DNA from: Clostridiales bacterium
GTDB lineage: Bacteria; Bacillota; Clostridia; Christensenellales; Aristaeellaceae
Assembly (NCBI GenBank): GCA_015056085.1
Contig: SVHA01000001.1
Coordinates: forward strand, 186,001-250,000
Length of the DNA: 64,000 bases
Reading direction: 5' to 3'
The notes beneath the pieces were generated by a model. That model did no database searches and was not told the origin of the DNA. It saw only the letters and a list, made by a program, of their open reading frames with translations. This document shows, in pieces, positions 49,353 to 58,235 of this stretch (its first letter is position 1; the number at the start of each line of letters is the position of its first letter). The translations under genes were made by a program, and so were the position numbers.

Positions 49353-50246
49353 TCAATGCAGGCAGGCAGCGATGTCCTCCATGGTCAACGTGGGCTGTAA
49401 TGCGCTGTTGATGGCCAACGCCAGCATATCCGCCAACCCCTGCACCAGCTCGTCAATGCCTCTGGGCGTCACCACCAGATCGTCTGACAGGGAGCGACAC
49501 AGCGCATCAGCCATGTCTTCCGCCTGATCGGCGTTTTCACTGGCAATCATGCGGGTGAGAGCGTCCCGGACGATGGTGTTGGCGTACACCACCAAGGGGA
49601 TACCGATGGCGATCACGGGGATGTGCATGGTTTCCGCCGTGATGGCCTTTCGGTGATTCCCCACGCCGCTGCCGGGATGGATGCCTGTGTCCGTCACCTG
49701 TACGGTGGTGCAGATGCGGCTTGTAGCCATGGCCGCAAGAGAATCCACCACAATCACCGCAGCGGGATGGATTTTCTCTGCAAGACCCAGTGCCGCTTCG
49801 GCGGTTTCGATGCCCGTCACCCCCAGCACGCCGGGTGACACGGCGCACACGCCCCGCAAATTCTCCTGCTGCAGGTGCCTTGTGACCATCATGCCGCTGA
49901 CCACCTTGTCCCCCAGGGCATCCGCTGTCATGCGGCGGTTGCCCAGCCCCAGCACCAGCACATCCCCCTCGGGCGGCAGCAGAATCCGCAGCACCTGGGC
50001 GATCTGCCCAGCGATGTCCATGCGCTCCTTGGGCGTCATCAGCGGCAAATGGGGATGGGACAGCGTCCAGTAGCGCCCCTGGGGCTTTCCCAGTCGCCGC
50101 TGTGCTTCCGGGCTGAGCACGTGTACCCACGTCACCTCTGCGCCGCCTTCTTGGCGGGTATCCACCACCAGCCCCGCCAGTTTTTCCGCCCGGTTTGCCG
50201 TTGATTCCAACGCCAGATCCGTACGCATCTGATTGTTCTCACCCAT
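49353..50246 (-). CDS. gpr: Germination protease (Gpr)
   Basis: Self-processing aspartic-type protease that degrades small acid-soluble proteins when spores germinate. The 297-residue product starts with a short pro-region, then the conserved MRTDLALES, VLGLGNRRMTADALGDKVV, AVSPGVLGVTGIETAE, VVDSLAAMATSRICTTVQVTDTGIHPGSGVGNHRK and IPVIAIGIPLVV. ATG 50246 has GGGGGCGG; the N-terminus is shorter than in Bacillus. It precedes spoIIP. Confidence 0.95.
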   Translation of the reverse strand: MGENNQMRTDLALESTANRAEKLAGLVVDTRQEGGAEVTWVHVLSPEAQRRLGKPQGRYWTLSHPHLPLMTPKERMDIAGQIAQVLRILLPPEGDVLVLGLGNRRMTADALGDKVVSGMMVTRHLQQENLRGVCAVSPGVLGVTGIETAEAALGLAEKIHPAAVIVVDSLAAMATSRICTTVQVTDTGIHPGSGVGNHRKAITAETMHIPVIAIGIPLVVYANTIVRDALTRMIASENADQAEDMADALCRSLSDDLVVTPRGIDELVQGLADMLALAINSALQPTLTMEDIAACLH

Positions 50247-50318
50247 CTGACCGCCCCCTTTATTCATAGGGTGAACCGATATTGCGAATGGATGCTGTCA
50301 AATCAAGTCATTTCCACA

Positions 50319-50350
50319 CAAAAAAGGCAAGCCCGAAGACTTGCCTTAAT
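50319..50350 (-). terminator. Terminator of the phosphoribosyltransferase gene
   Basis: On the minus strand AAGGCAAG pairs with CTTGCCTT (50324-50331 with 50340-50347), followed by a run of U (complement of 50319-50325). Confidence 0.88.
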
Positions 50351-50365
50351 GTTGCTATAGTGCAA

Positions 50366-50923
50366 TCAGCCGATGATTTCGCCCTTGGAGTTGAACAGGG
50401 GCAGTTTTTCCAGATAGATCAGGTCGGTGCGCTCCTGGGCGTCGCCTTCGGCCAGAATAGCCATGCGGCCGCAGATTTCGCCGCCGGCCTTCAGCACCAG
50501 TTCTTCCAGCGCACGCAGGGATTCGCCGGTGGAGATGACGTCATCCACGATGAGGATGCGCTTGCCCTTCATGGCTTCGGCGTCGTTGCCGTCCAGATAC
50601 AATTTCTGCACGGCGGCGGTGGTAATGGACTTCACTTCCACGCTGAAGAGGTTCTGCATATACAGCTTGGGACCCTTGCGGGCCAGCATCCACTTGGCGT
50701 CGCCATGCTGGCGGGCCATTTCAAAGGCCAGCGGGATGCCCTTGGATTCAGCGGTGATGAGGTAGTCGTATTCCGGGGCCAGTTTGAGCAGTTCAGCAGC
50801 GCAGGCGCTGGTCAGTTCGCAGTCGCCAAAGATGACGAAAGCGCCGATGGACAGGTTTTCGTTCACGGGGCAGATCGGCAGGTCACGCTGCAGACCGGCG
50901 ATGGTCATGGTGTGTTTAAGCAT
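50366..50923 (-). CDS. Adenine-phosphoribosyltransferase-type protein
   Basis: A 185-residue type I phosphoribosyltransferase. The PRPP-binding loop ILIVDDVISTGES is intact (residues ~127-139), and the YDYLITAESKGIPLAFEMAR segment fits the hood of the purine PRTases near apt/xpt. ATG 50923 has GAAGGGA. It may salvage adenine, xanthine or another base; no purine-repressor or riboswitch is visible upstream. It has its own promoter and terminator. Confidence 0.85.
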   Translation of the reverse strand: MLKHTMTIAGLQRDLPICPVNENLSIGAFVIFGDCELTSACAAELLKLAPEYDYLITAESKGIPLAFEMARQHGDAKWMLARKGPKLYMQNLFSVEVKSITTAAVQKLYLDGNDAEAMKGKRILIVDDVISTGESLRALEELVLKAGGEICGRMAILAEGDAQERTDLIYLEKLPLFNSKGEIIG

Positions 50924-51006
50924 GATGATCCCTTCGTTTCTCTTGTTATTTCGTACATTTCTGTATGAGTTTACGTGATTCGCCAAGGTGTGGCGTATTA
51001 CAACTT

Positions 51007-51035
51007 ATTTTACCCCGAAGCGGCAAAATTGTCAA
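51007..51035 (-). promoter_or_regulatory. Promoter of the phosphoribosyltransferase gene
   Basis: On the minus strand: -35 TTGACA (complement of 51030-51035), 17-bp spacer, -10 TAAAAT (complement of 51007-51012). It lies just downstream of the spoIVA stop. Confidence 0.85.
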
Positions 51036-51064
51036 TCGATTCCACTGAAATCATGAAATTCTTC

Positions 51065-52552
51065 TTACAGCAGAATGCAGATCATGCCGCCATCGCCATC
51101 GTTGATGATTTTGGTCAGCGTCCCCTGCATTTTCTCCCTTGCATCCTCCGGCATACGAAGCAGTTTATTGCTCAGGCCCTCACGCACCATATCATGCAGG
51201 CTCTTGCCGAAGAAGTTCGTCTGCCAGATCTGCTGGGGATCGCTCTCGAATTCCGACATCAGATACTTCACCAGTTCCTCGGATTGCTTCTCCGTGCCCA
51301 CCACCGGGGTGACTTCCGTTTCGATGTCCACCCGGATGAGGTGCAGCGACGGCGCATGGGCTTTCAGTTTCACGCCGAACTGACTCCCCTGCCGGACGAT
51401 TTGCGGTTCTTCCAGCGTCATTTCCGACATGGCAGGCGTGACCAGCCCATACCCGCTGGCCCGTACGTCATTCAATGCCTGGGCCACATGGTCGTATTCC
51501 TTCTTGGCGGAGACCAGTTCCTTCATCAGCGCCAGCAGATGAGCGTCGCCTTTGATGTCAGCGCCGCACTGTTCGCTAAGAATCCTGTTGAACAGCCCAG
51601 GCATCAGCGGCAAGGTAAAGTCCAGTCGGCCTTCACCGGGGTTGGCGGCGTCCAGCTGCACATCTTGCGCATATTCAGAGTCAGCGAACACCTCGGTGAA
51701 CACATCATTCTCTCTCATGCGCCGGGACTGGTTGCCAGCCTCCCTAACGCCCTTCAGGATATGCGCCACCAGCCAATGATTGGTATCCAGCGCCGAAAGC
51801 CAGTCGGGCACGGACAGGTGCGCTTCCCTCAGGGGGAATTCCATCAGCAGCGATTCCAGCACCCGCTGAATGTCCCTCACCTGCATTTCTTTGGCATTGA
51901 CCAGCATGACGGGCACCTGGTATTCGTCCTCCATCTGATCCCGCAAAGTGAGGGTATCGGCGCTTCTGGGCGATGCGGAATTCAGCAGCACCACAAAGGG
52001 CTTGCCCAGAGACCGCAGTTCGTCGACAACGCGATGCTCTGCGTCCACATAGGCGCTGCGGGGCAAATCAGCAATGCTGCCGTCGGTGGTCACCACCACG
52101 CCGATGGTGGCATGGTCGGTCATCACCTTCCGGGTGCCGATTTCTGCCGCCTGCTCAAAGGGAATGTCCTCCTCCGTCCAGGGGGTGTGCACCAGCCGCT
52201 CCTGACCGCCGTCCGTCGCCCCCTGTGCGCCGGGCACGAGATACCCCACGCTGTCCACCAGCCGGATACGCACCTGGGTGTTCTCCTGCAAGGACACGGG
52301 CACCGCCTCGGACGGCACAAACTTGGGCTGGGTGGTCATGATGGTCTTGCCGGAGGCGGACTGGGGCAATTCGTCCGTCAGGCGGTCCTTCTTGATACTT
52401 TGCGGGATTCTGGGCAGCACAAGCTGCTCCATAAACCTGGCGATAAAGGTACTCTTTCCCGTGCGCACAGGGCCTACCACGCCGATGTACACATCGCCAT
52501 CCGTGCGCTCAGCTATATCCTTGTAAAGATTGAAAGCCGCTTCCTTTTCCAT
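51065..52552 (-). CDS. spoIVA: Stage IV sporulation protein A (SpoIVA)
   Basis: ATPase that forms the base layer of the spore coat on the outer forespore membrane. The 495-residue product has Walker A GPVRTGKST (residues ~27-35), LVDSVGYLVPGA, TTDGSIADLPRSAYVDAEHRVVDELR, a middle helical domain and the highly conserved C-terminus ending GGMICILL. ATG 52552 has GAGGGAC. A sigma-E-like promoter lies upstream, as expected for a mother-cell gene. Confidence 0.97.
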   Translation of the reverse strand: MEKEAAFNLYKDIAERTDGDVYIGVVGPVRTGKSTFIARFMEQLVLPRIPQSIKKDRLTDELPQSASGKTIMTTQPKFVPSEAVPVSLQENTQVRIRLVDSVGYLVPGAQGATDGGQERLVHTPWTEEDIPFEQAAEIGTRKVMTDHATIGVVVTTDGSIADLPRSAYVDAEHRVVDELRSLGKPFVVLLNSASPRSADTLTLRDQMEDEYQVPVMLVNAKEMQVRDIQRVLESLLMEFPLREAHLSVPDWLSALDTNHWLVAHILKGVREAGNQSRRMRENDVFTEVFADSEYAQDVQLDAANPGEGRLDFTLPLMPGLFNRILSEQCGADIKGDAHLLALMKELVSAKKEYDHVAQALNDVRASGYGLVTPAMSEMTLEEPQIVRQGSQFGVKLKAHAPSLHLIRVDIETEVTPVVGTEKQSEELVKYLMSEFESDPQQIWQTNFFGKSLHDMVREGLSNKLLRMPEDAREKMQGTLTKIINDGDGGMICILL

Positions 52553-52586
52553 GGATGTCCCTCCTCATGTGCGGATGCTTGTCACA

Positions 52587-52616
52587 TGATTATGGGATCT
52601 TCCATCAGAATATGCC
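52587..52616 (-). promoter_or_regulatory. Sigma-E-like promoter of spoIVA
   Basis: On the minus strand GGCATATT (complement of 52609-52616) fits the sigma-E -35 GKHATATT at all 8 positions; after 14 bp, CATAATCA (complement of 52587-52594) fits the -10 CATACAHT at the first four. The spoIVA start lies about 35 bp downstream. Confidence 0.6.
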
Positions 52617-52629
52617 CCGGTGAAAGCAC

Positions 52630-52654
52630 AAAAAAAGAGAAGGCCGGAGCCTTC
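52630..52654 (-). terminator. Terminator of rplS
   Basis: GAAGGC (52639-52644) pairs with GCCTTC (52649-52654) around CGGA; on the minus strand it runs into seven U (complement of 52630-52636). Confidence 0.85.
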
Positions 52655-52696
52655 CCTTCTTTTTGCAGTGTTTGCATGATGCAAGGAAAAGTGCGA

Positions 52697-53047
52697 TTAG
52701 ACGCGCTTGACTTCCTTGATCTTGGCAGCCTTGCCCTGCAGAGAACGCAGGTAGTACAGCTTGGCGCGACGGACCTTGCCGTGACGGATCACTTCCACGC
52801 GGCCAACGCGGGGAGAATGCACCGGGAACACGCGCTCAACACCGATGCCGTAGGACACGCGGCGCACAGTGAAAGTCTCACGGATGCCGCCGTTGCGCTT
52901 GGCGATAACGGTGCCTTCAAAAGCCTGCAGACGCTCACGGTTGCCTTCCACAACCTTCACCCACACGCGGACGGTATCGCCCACAGCGATGGCGGGAATG
53001 TCAGTGCGCAGCTGCTTCGCTTCGATAGAACGGATAATTTCGCTCAT
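52697..53047 (-). CDS. rplS: 50S ribosomal protein L19
   Basis: A 116-residue ribosomal protein at the 30S-50S interface. The sequence has [63 protein letters not shown] and ends with [17 protein letters not shown], all typical of L19. ATG 53047 has AAGGAGG; the longer open frame upstream is non-coding leader. A stand-alone transcription unit with its own promoter and terminator; the neighbouring genes trmD and rimM are not present here. Confidence 0.98.
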   Translation of the reverse strand: MSEIIRSIEAKQLRTDIPAIAVGDTVRVWVKVVEGNRERLQAFEGTVIAKRNGGIRETFTVRRVSYGIGVERVFPVHSPRVGRVEVIRHGKVRRAKLYYLRSLQGKAAKIKEVKRV

Positions 53048-53138
53048 GATAGTTCCTCCTTCCTTCATAGACGTTCGTACCTGGTTCTGCATGAGGCCAG
53101 AATTCCAGGCAGCGGACCGCCCGTATGTCACACCGGGT

Positions 53139-53168
53139 ATTATATCATAAATCCAGCAGGGATTGCAA
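53139..53168 (-). promoter_or_regulatory. rplS promoter
   Basis: On the minus strand: -35 TTGCAA (53163-53168, self-complementary), 18-bp spacer, -10 TATAAT (complement of 53139-53144) with an upstream TGA. The leader to ATG 53047 is about 85 nt, long enough for autogenous control by L19, but I see no defined structure. Confidence 0.8.
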
Positions 53169-53245
53169 GAGGAAAATCACGAAAATTTCCGCATTTTTGC
53201 AGGAAATCATGGCATTTTCCGCTGATTGCACACCGTTTTCCGGAT

Positions 53246-54253
53246 TCAGACGTCCATAAACTTGCGGAATTCCGGAAGAATACCGATGCCGTCGGGATAA
53301 TGGGCGGCGAACTGGGGTACGGCGTGGCTGGGGAAGCTGTTGCCTTCAATGAAGGTGGGGCCGTCAGGGGTGATGGCCACGTCCCAGGCCACAAAGCGCA
53401 TCTGAGGCACCTTTTGCGCCGCTTCCAGGCACATCTGCTTGGCTTCCTCCCAATACGGGATGGTGAAGCCGATGATGGGCGTGCCGGTGATGGGATGATG
53501 GGTGAAGGTGTTGCCCTGCTTGTCAGCGCCCACGGTGAGAAGCTTGCCGCTTTCCAGGTCAATGCGGGCCGCCATGCCGCCGCAGTCCACGTTGTCCACC
53601 ACTTTGCCGTTGCCGATGCGCAGGAAGCCGTAGACGATGCCCTGCTGTTTGTCGCCCAAGAGCGTGGCAATGCGGCAGGTGTTAACAGAGGAAGCGCACA
53701 GGGACGCCATGGTGGGATGCTGCACCACCATCTCTTCCAGAATGCCGATCCCCTTGTCTTTCAGCAGCTGCAGGAATGCTTCCTCGCCCTCAGCCCAGTC
53801 ATCGGGCGTGAAGCGCTCAATACCCTGCCCGCTGGAGCCTTCCAGAGGCTTACCAATCAGCTGGGGCAGCGTCATCATGTCCGTCAGATCAGACGCCTTG
53901 GTGCTTTCATTGATCAGCAGCCACTTGCGGGGAATCCACTGACGGAACAGTTCGTTGAACTGGGTCTTGTCGTCAAAGAAGTGCCAGTAGGCCTTGTCGT
54001 TCATCCGGCGGACGATGCTGTTGGAAATGCCCCTCGTGATGACCGTACGGCGCTGGGCGTCATTCAGTCGATACATCTGGGCAATCTTGTAATCGATATA
54101 GCCAGCGTTATACTTGATGGCGCAACGAAGCATATCAGCAAGCAGCCACAGGCGGCTCTTGCCGGAGCGCTCCTTAAGCAGCGCCGTGGTTTTCCACATG
54201 GCCTTCCAGTCCATCTTCACAAGACGCTTGAAGAAATATGTCAGCCGACTCAT
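53246..54253 (-). CDS. ATP-grasp protein (sugar-transfer-associated type)
   Basis: A 335-residue protein with the ATP-grasp fold: QLIGKPLEGSSGQGIERF (nucleotide-binding Lys and glycine loop), ILEEMVVQHPTMASLCASSVNTCRI, VDCGGMAARIDLESGKLL, and the metal-binding end FVAWDVAITPDGPTFIEGNSFPS. This matches the ATP-grasp group found next to polysaccharide genes, whose exact reaction is unknown. No glycosyltransferase is nearby. ATG 54253 has GAGAGG. It lies 39 bp downstream of ychF on the same strand and may share its transcript. Confidence 0.85.
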   Translation of the reverse strand: MSRLTYFFKRLVKMDWKAMWKTTALLKERSGKSRLWLLADMLRCAIKYNAGYIDYKIAQMYRLNDAQRRTVITRGISNSIVRRMNDKAYWHFFDDKTQFNELFRQWIPRKWLLINESTKASDLTDMMTLPQLIGKPLEGSSGQGIERFTPDDWAEGEEAFLQLLKDKGIGILEEMVVQHPTMASLCASSVNTCRIATLLGDKQQGIVYGFLRIGNGKVVDNVDCGGMAARIDLESGKLLTVGADKQGNTFTHHPITGTPIIGFTIPYWEEAKQMCLEAAQKVPQMRFVAWDVAITPDGPTFIEGNSFPSHAVPQFAAHYPDGIGILPEFRKFMDV

Positions 54254-54292
54254 ATTTCAGAACCTCTCTTCTCTCCGGATAAGCCCGGATGA

Positions 54293-55390
54293 TCAGACAT
54301 TGAAGCGGAACAGCGTAATGTCGCCGTCCTTCATCACATATTCCTTGCCTTCGGAGCGCACCAGGCCCTTTTCCTTGCAGGCAGCCATGGAGCCCAGTTC
54401 CACCAGCGTGTCAAAGGGCACAATTTCCGCACGGATGAAGCCCTTCTCGAAGTCCGTGTGAATCTTGCCGGCGGCTTGCGGGGCCTTGGTGCCGTTGACG
54501 ATGGTCCAGGCACGGCATTCGTCTTCGCCCGCAGTCAGGAAGGAAATCAGGCCCAGCAGACGATAGCAGGCAGTAATCAGTCTGTCCAGACCGGACTGGC
54601 CAATGCCCAGTTCCTCAATGAATTCCGCCTTCTCTTCCGGGTCCATCTGGGCGATTTCTTCCTCGATGGCAGCGGAGATCACCAGCACCTCGGCGTTTTC
54701 ACTCTCAGCGATTGCCTGCACCTTGGCAATGCCGGGGATATCCGCAGGATCTGAGCCGAGATCGTCTTCGGCGATGTTGGCCGCATAGATGACAGGCTTG
54801 GTGGTCAGCAGAAACCAGCTGTCCACGATGGCACGCTCGTCTTCGTCCATCTCGCAGGTGCGGGCGGGCTTGCCGGCTTCCAGATGGGCATACAGGCGGT
54901 CGGACAGATCGACTTCGACGCCGGCCTTCTTGTCGCCGCCGCGGAAATTTTTGAGGGCTTTGTCCTTGCGGCGCTGCACCGTTTCCATGTCAGCGAAAAT
55001 CAGTTCCAGGTTGATGGTCTCGATGTCCCGGGCGGGGTCGATGGAGCCATCCACGTGGATGATGTTCTCGTCCTCAAAACAGCGCACCACATGAACGATG
55101 GCGTCCACCTCACGGATGTGGCTGAGGAACTTGTTACCCAGGCCTTCACCGTGGGAGGCGCCCTTCACAAGACCGGCGATGTCCACAAACTCGATGGTGG
55201 TGGGGGTCACCTTCTTGGGGTGATACATATCAGCCAGCACATCCAGGCGGCTGTCAGGCACCAGCACCATGCCGGTGTTGGGCTCAATGGTGCAGAAGGG
55301 GTAATTGGCGGCCTGTGCGCCCGCCTTGGTGATTGCATTGAACAGGGTGCTCTTGCCCACATTGGGCAGACCCACGACGCCAAGTTTCAT
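54293..55390 (-). CDS. ychF: YchF/Obg-family ATPase
   Basis: A 365-residue Obg-like P-loop ATPase, linked to ribosome binding and redox stress. It has [35 protein letters not shown] (G1 and switch), [21 protein letters not shown] (G3), NIAEDD in place of the GTP-specific NKxD (as in YchF, which prefers ATP), a helical insert, and the C-terminal TGS-like domain ending with [13 protein letters not shown]. Full length. ATG 55390 has AGGAG about 9 nt upstream. Confidence 0.97.
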   Translation of the reverse strand: MKLGVVGLPNVGKSTLFNAITKAGAQAANYPFCTIEPNTGMVLVPDSRLDVLADMYHPKKVTPTTIEFVDIAGLVKGASHGEGLGNKFLSHIREVDAIVHVVRCFEDENIIHVDGSIDPARDIETINLELIFADMETVQRRKDKALKNFRGGDKKAGVEVDLSDRLYAHLEAGKPARTCEMDEDERAIVDSWFLLTTKPVIYAANIAEDDLGSDPADIPGIAKVQAIAESENAEVLVISAAIEEEIAQMDPEEKAEFIEELGIGQSGLDRLITACYRLLGLISFLTAGEDECRAWTIVNGTKAPQAAGKIHTDFEKGFIRAEIVPFDTLVELGSMAACKEKGLVRSEGKEYVMKDGDITLFRFNV

Positions 55391-55453
55391 TCGCTTTGCT
55401 CCTATTCCATCTCCGCCGAAGGGGTGTTTCCGGCGGTTTCATCAAGTTTTGCC

Positions 55454-55471
55454 GTATGCATCATTGCATAC
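55454..55471. promoter_or_regulatory. Palindrome in the ychF leader
   Basis: GTATGCA (55454-55460) and TGCATAC (55465-55471) with TCAT between, about 7 bp downstream of the ychF -10 box. It may be a repressor site or a small RNA hairpin. Confidence 0.35.
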
Positions 55472-55477
55472 CTATGT

Positions 55478-55506
55478 ATTATAAACGCAAACGGCAATAA
55501 TTGCAA
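55478..55506 (-). promoter_or_regulatory. ychF promoter
   Basis: On the minus strand: -35 TTGCAA (55501-55506), 17-bp spacer, -10 TATAAT (complement of 55478-55483). It is divergent from the pyrG promoter, about 65 bp away. Confidence 0.85.
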
Positions 55507-55571
55507 TCTCCTGACAGGGTAAATCAAGAAAGAATAAACAAAAAACATTCAGAATTTCCACGAAAAACCAC

Positions 55572-55600
55572 TTGACAGACAGCCTTAGGGAACTTAAAAT
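55572..55600 (+). promoter_or_regulatory. pyrG promoter
   Basis: -35 TTGACA (55572-55577), 17-bp spacer, -10 TAAAAT (55595-55600). The leader to ATG 55662 is about 55 nt. I do not see the pyrG attenuator of Bacillus (a GGGC start with a terminator hairpin). Confidence 0.85.
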
Positions 55601-55661
55601 TACATGGTGGTAGTTTGTGTCTGAACCGATTACGGTTTGATTGTTAAGGAGTGATTGGGTG

Positions 55662-57257
55662 ATGGCGACCAAGTTTGTGTTTGTCACTGGCGGCGTTGTT
55701 TCTTCCCTGGGCAAGGGCATTACGGCTTCTTCCCTGGGGCGTCTGTTGAAGGCCCGCGGCTACAAGGTATCCATGCAGAAGTGCGATCCCTACTACAATG
55801 TGGATCCCGGCCTGCTCTCTCCCCTGCAGCACGGCGAAGCCTTCATCACCGATGACGGCATTGCTGCTGACCTGGACCTGGGTCACTATGAGCGCTTCAT
55901 CGACGAAAATCTGCGGGGCGAAGCCTCCGTGACCACCGGCAAGATTCACAAGGCCATCATGGAGCGGGAGCTGCGGGGCGAATACCGCGGCGGCACCGTG
56001 CAGGTGATTCCCCATGTGACCAACGAGATCAAGAATCGCATTCGTGCAGCTGCAAAGAATTCCGGCGCTGATGTGCATATTGTCGAAATCGGCGGCACCG
56101 TGGGCGACATGGAATCCGCTCCCTTTATGGAGGCCATCCGCCAGATGAAGTGCGAAATGGACTCCTTCGACACCTGCTTTATCCACGTCACCCTGCTGCC
56201 CTATATCGCCGCAGCCGGTGAAATCAAGACCAAACCCACCCAGCATTCCGTCATTTCCCTGCGCTCCATCGGCATTCAGCCCGACGTCATCGTGTGCCGC
56301 ACGGAAATGTCCATCCCCAATGACGCCAAGGAAAAGATCGCCCTGTTCTGCAACGTCAAGGCGACCAACGTCCTGCAAAACGCCGACGCCAACACCCTCT
56401 ACGACGTGCCCCTGATGATGGAAGAGGAAGGCCTGGCGAAGGTGGTGTGCGCCGAACTGAATCTGGATCCCCGCACGCCCGACCTGACCGACTGGCAGGA
56501 GACCGTCACCCGCTTCACCAACCCCAAGGGCGAAGTTCGCATCGCTCTGGTGGGCAAGTATGTGGCCCTCCACGATGCTTATCTCTCCGTGGCGGAAGCC
56601 CTCACCCACGCCGGCATTGCCCATCAGGTGGCTGTGAAGCTCACCTGGATTGATTCCGCTGACATCACCGTGGAAAATGCCGCTGAAAAACTGGCTGGCT
56701 ATCAGGGCATCATCATGCCTGGCGGCTACGGCAGCCGCAGTGCGGAAGGCATCATCGCCGCAGCCCGCTATGCCCGCACCTCCAACGTGCCCTGCCTGAT
56801 GATCGGCTACGGTATGCAGCTGGCCACTGTGGAAGCCGTGCGCTCCCTGCTGGGCGCCACCGGCGCCAACTCCACCGAGGTGGACTTCGCCTGCTCCCCC
56901 GCTGTGGCCAATGTGCCCGAAGGCCGCGGCGTGATGCCCGATGGCCGCAGGGAAGCCCGCAACGGCGGATATGACATCAGCCTCGCCGATGGTCAGATTG
57001 CCACCCTGTACGGCTCCAACACCATCCACGAGCGTCACTCCAACCGCTATGAAATCGACGCTGATTTCGTGGAGCCGCTGCGCCAGAAGGGCGTATGCTT
57101 CACCGGCATGAGCGTGGAAGGCAACTACCCCGAAGCCTTCGAAGTGCCGGAGCATCCCTTCTACATCGGCGTGATCTATCACCCCGAATTCATCTCCCGC
57201 CCCAACAAGGCTCATCCCCTGTTCGTGGGCTTCATCGGCGCCGCCATGGGCTGCTGA
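55662..57257 (+). CDS. pyrG: CTP synthase with substituted glutaminase nucleophile
   Basis: Makes CTP from UTP, ATP and ammonia. The 531-residue product has the N-terminal synthase domain: P-loop-like GGVVSSLGKGITA (K18), KCDPYYNVDPGLLSP, DLDLGHYERF, VEIGGTVGDMES (metal-binding Glu), KTKPTQHSV. The C-terminal class I glutaminase domain keeps PGGYGSR (oxyanion), HPEF (catalytic His/Glu) and ANSTE, but the nucleophile motif, normally GICLGMQ, reads MIGYGMQ: residue 382 is Gly instead of Cys. Also the usual DPGTMSP is DPGLLSP, and DDGAETD is DDGIAAD. So glutamine hydrolysis should be absent and only free ammonia could be used. It may be a paralogue beside a normal pyrG. ATG 55662 has AAGGAG; GTG 55659 is also possible. 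Confidence 0.93.
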   Translation: MATKFVFVTGGVVSSLGKGITASSLGRLLKARGYKVSMQKCDPYYNVDPGLLSPLQHGEAFITDDGIAADLDLGHYERFIDENLRGEASVTTGKIHKAIMERELRGEYRGGTVQVIPHVTNEIKNRIRAAAKNSGADVHIVEIGGTVGDMESAPFMEAIRQMKCEMDSFDTCFIHVTLLPYIAAAGEIKTKPTQHSVISLRSIGIQPDVIVCRTEMSIPNDAKEKIALFCNVKATNVLQNADANTLYDVPLMMEEEGLAKVVCAELNLDPRTPDLTDWQETVTRFTNPKGEVRIALVGKYVALHDAYLSVAEALTHAGIAHQVAVKLTWIDSADITVENAAEKLAGYQGIIMPGGYGSRSAEGIIAAARYARTSNVPCLMIGYGMQLATVEAVRSLLGATGANSTEVDFACSPAVANVPEGRGVMPDGRREARNGGYDISLADGQIATLYGSNTIHERHSNRYEIDADFVEPLRQKGVCFTGMSVEGNYPEAFEVPEHPFYIGVIYHPEFISRPNKAHPLFVGFIGAAMGC

Positions 57258-57269
57258 AACTGAAAATCA

Positions 57270-57303
57270 AAAGGCTGATTCCGAATTGGAATCAGCCTTT
57301 TTT
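57270..57303. terminator. Terminator between pyrG and era
   Basis: AAAGGCTGATTCC pairs perfectly with GGAATCAGCCTTT (57288-57300) around GAATT, then TTT. It lies between convergent genes. Confidence 0.95.
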
Positions 57304-57318
57304 GTGTGCGAATGATGC

Positions 57319-58218
57319 TTACTTTTCGTCGTAGCCCAGGGTGCGCAGGTCGCTGAGGCGATTGCGCCAGTCAGGCCGCACCTTTACCCACAGTTTCAGG
57401 TTGACGTGCAGGCCCAACAGCTTTTCGATGTCCGCACGGGCTTCCGTGCCAATCTGCTGGAGCATGGCGCCCCGCTTGCCGATGATGATGCCCTTGTGGG
57501 CGTCCCGCTCGCAGTAAATGGTGGCGTGAATCTCCATGAAATTGTCGCTTTCCTTGGTCATGGCCATCATTTCCACGCCAATGCCGTGGGGCACTTCGTC
57601 ACGGAGGTGCAAAAGCGCCTTTTCCCGGATCATTTCAGCGCAGATCAGACGCTCGGGCTGGTCGGTCATCATGTCGTCGGGGAAATACTTGGGGCCTTCC
57701 GGCAGGCCCTTGATGAGGGCAGCGGTGAGTTCTTCCAGACCGTCACCGCTCCTGGCGCTGATGGGAATGATGGCGTCGTAGCCGCTCTCAGCAAAGGAGG
57801 CAATCAGCCCCAGCAGTTTTTCCCGGGGCAGCAGATCGATCTTGTTCAGCGCCAGAATCTTCGCCACCTTTTTGGCGGCCATGTCGGTGACAATTTGACG
57901 GTCGTGTTCTCCCACCTGAGTGGCATCCACCAGCACCAGAATGCCATCCATGCCGTCCATGGCCTCCTTCACGGAGTGCATCATGTACTCGCCCAGGCGG
58001 GTGCGGGGATTATGGATGCCAGGGGTGTCCAGGAAGACCATCTGGCATTCGGGACGGGTCATCACGCCCATAATGCGGTTGCGGGTCGTTTGAGGGCGGT
58101 TGGACACGATGGCCACCTTCTCCCCCACCAGCGCATTCATCAGCGTGGATTTGCCCACATTGGGCCTGCCGACAATGGTGATGAACCCGGAGCGGAATTT
58201 CTGCGTATTTTCGGACAT
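57319..58218 (-). CDS. era: GTPase Era
   Basis: GTPase needed for 16S rRNA maturation and 30S assembly. The 299-residue product has G1 [13 protein letters not shown]2 PQTTR, G3 DTPGIHNP, G4 NKID, G5 ISARSGDGLEEL, and the C-terminal KH domain with GIIIGKRGAMLQQIGTEARADIEKLL. ATG 58218 has CAGGAG; the ATG seven codons upstream lies within the RBS region. It is the last gene of the yqfC-to-era block. Confidence 0.97.
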   Translation of the reverse strand: MSENTQKFRSGFITIVGRPNVGKSTLMNALVGEKVAIVSNRPQTTRNRIMGVMTRPECQMVFLDTPGIHNPRTRLGEYMMHSVKEAMDGMDGILVLVDATQVGEHDRQIVTDMAAKKVAKILALNKIDLLPREKLLGLIASFAESGYDAIIPISARSGDGLEELTAALIKGLPEGPKYFPDDMMTDQPERLICAEMIREKALLHLRDEVPHGIGVEMMAMTKESDNFMEIHATIYCERDAHKGIIIGKRGAMLQQIGTEARADIEKLLGLHVNLKLWVKVRPDWRNRLSDLRTLGYDEK

Positions 58219-58235
58219 ATTATTCTCCTGCAAAA

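Noticed and set aside
50975..54292. 1105-codon open frame on the plus strand opposite spoIVA, rplS and the ATP-grasp gene
   Set aside because: It is antisense to three well-supported genes. High GC and codon bias leave this opposite frame free of stops; the translation is His/Gln/Arg-rich without domain motifs.
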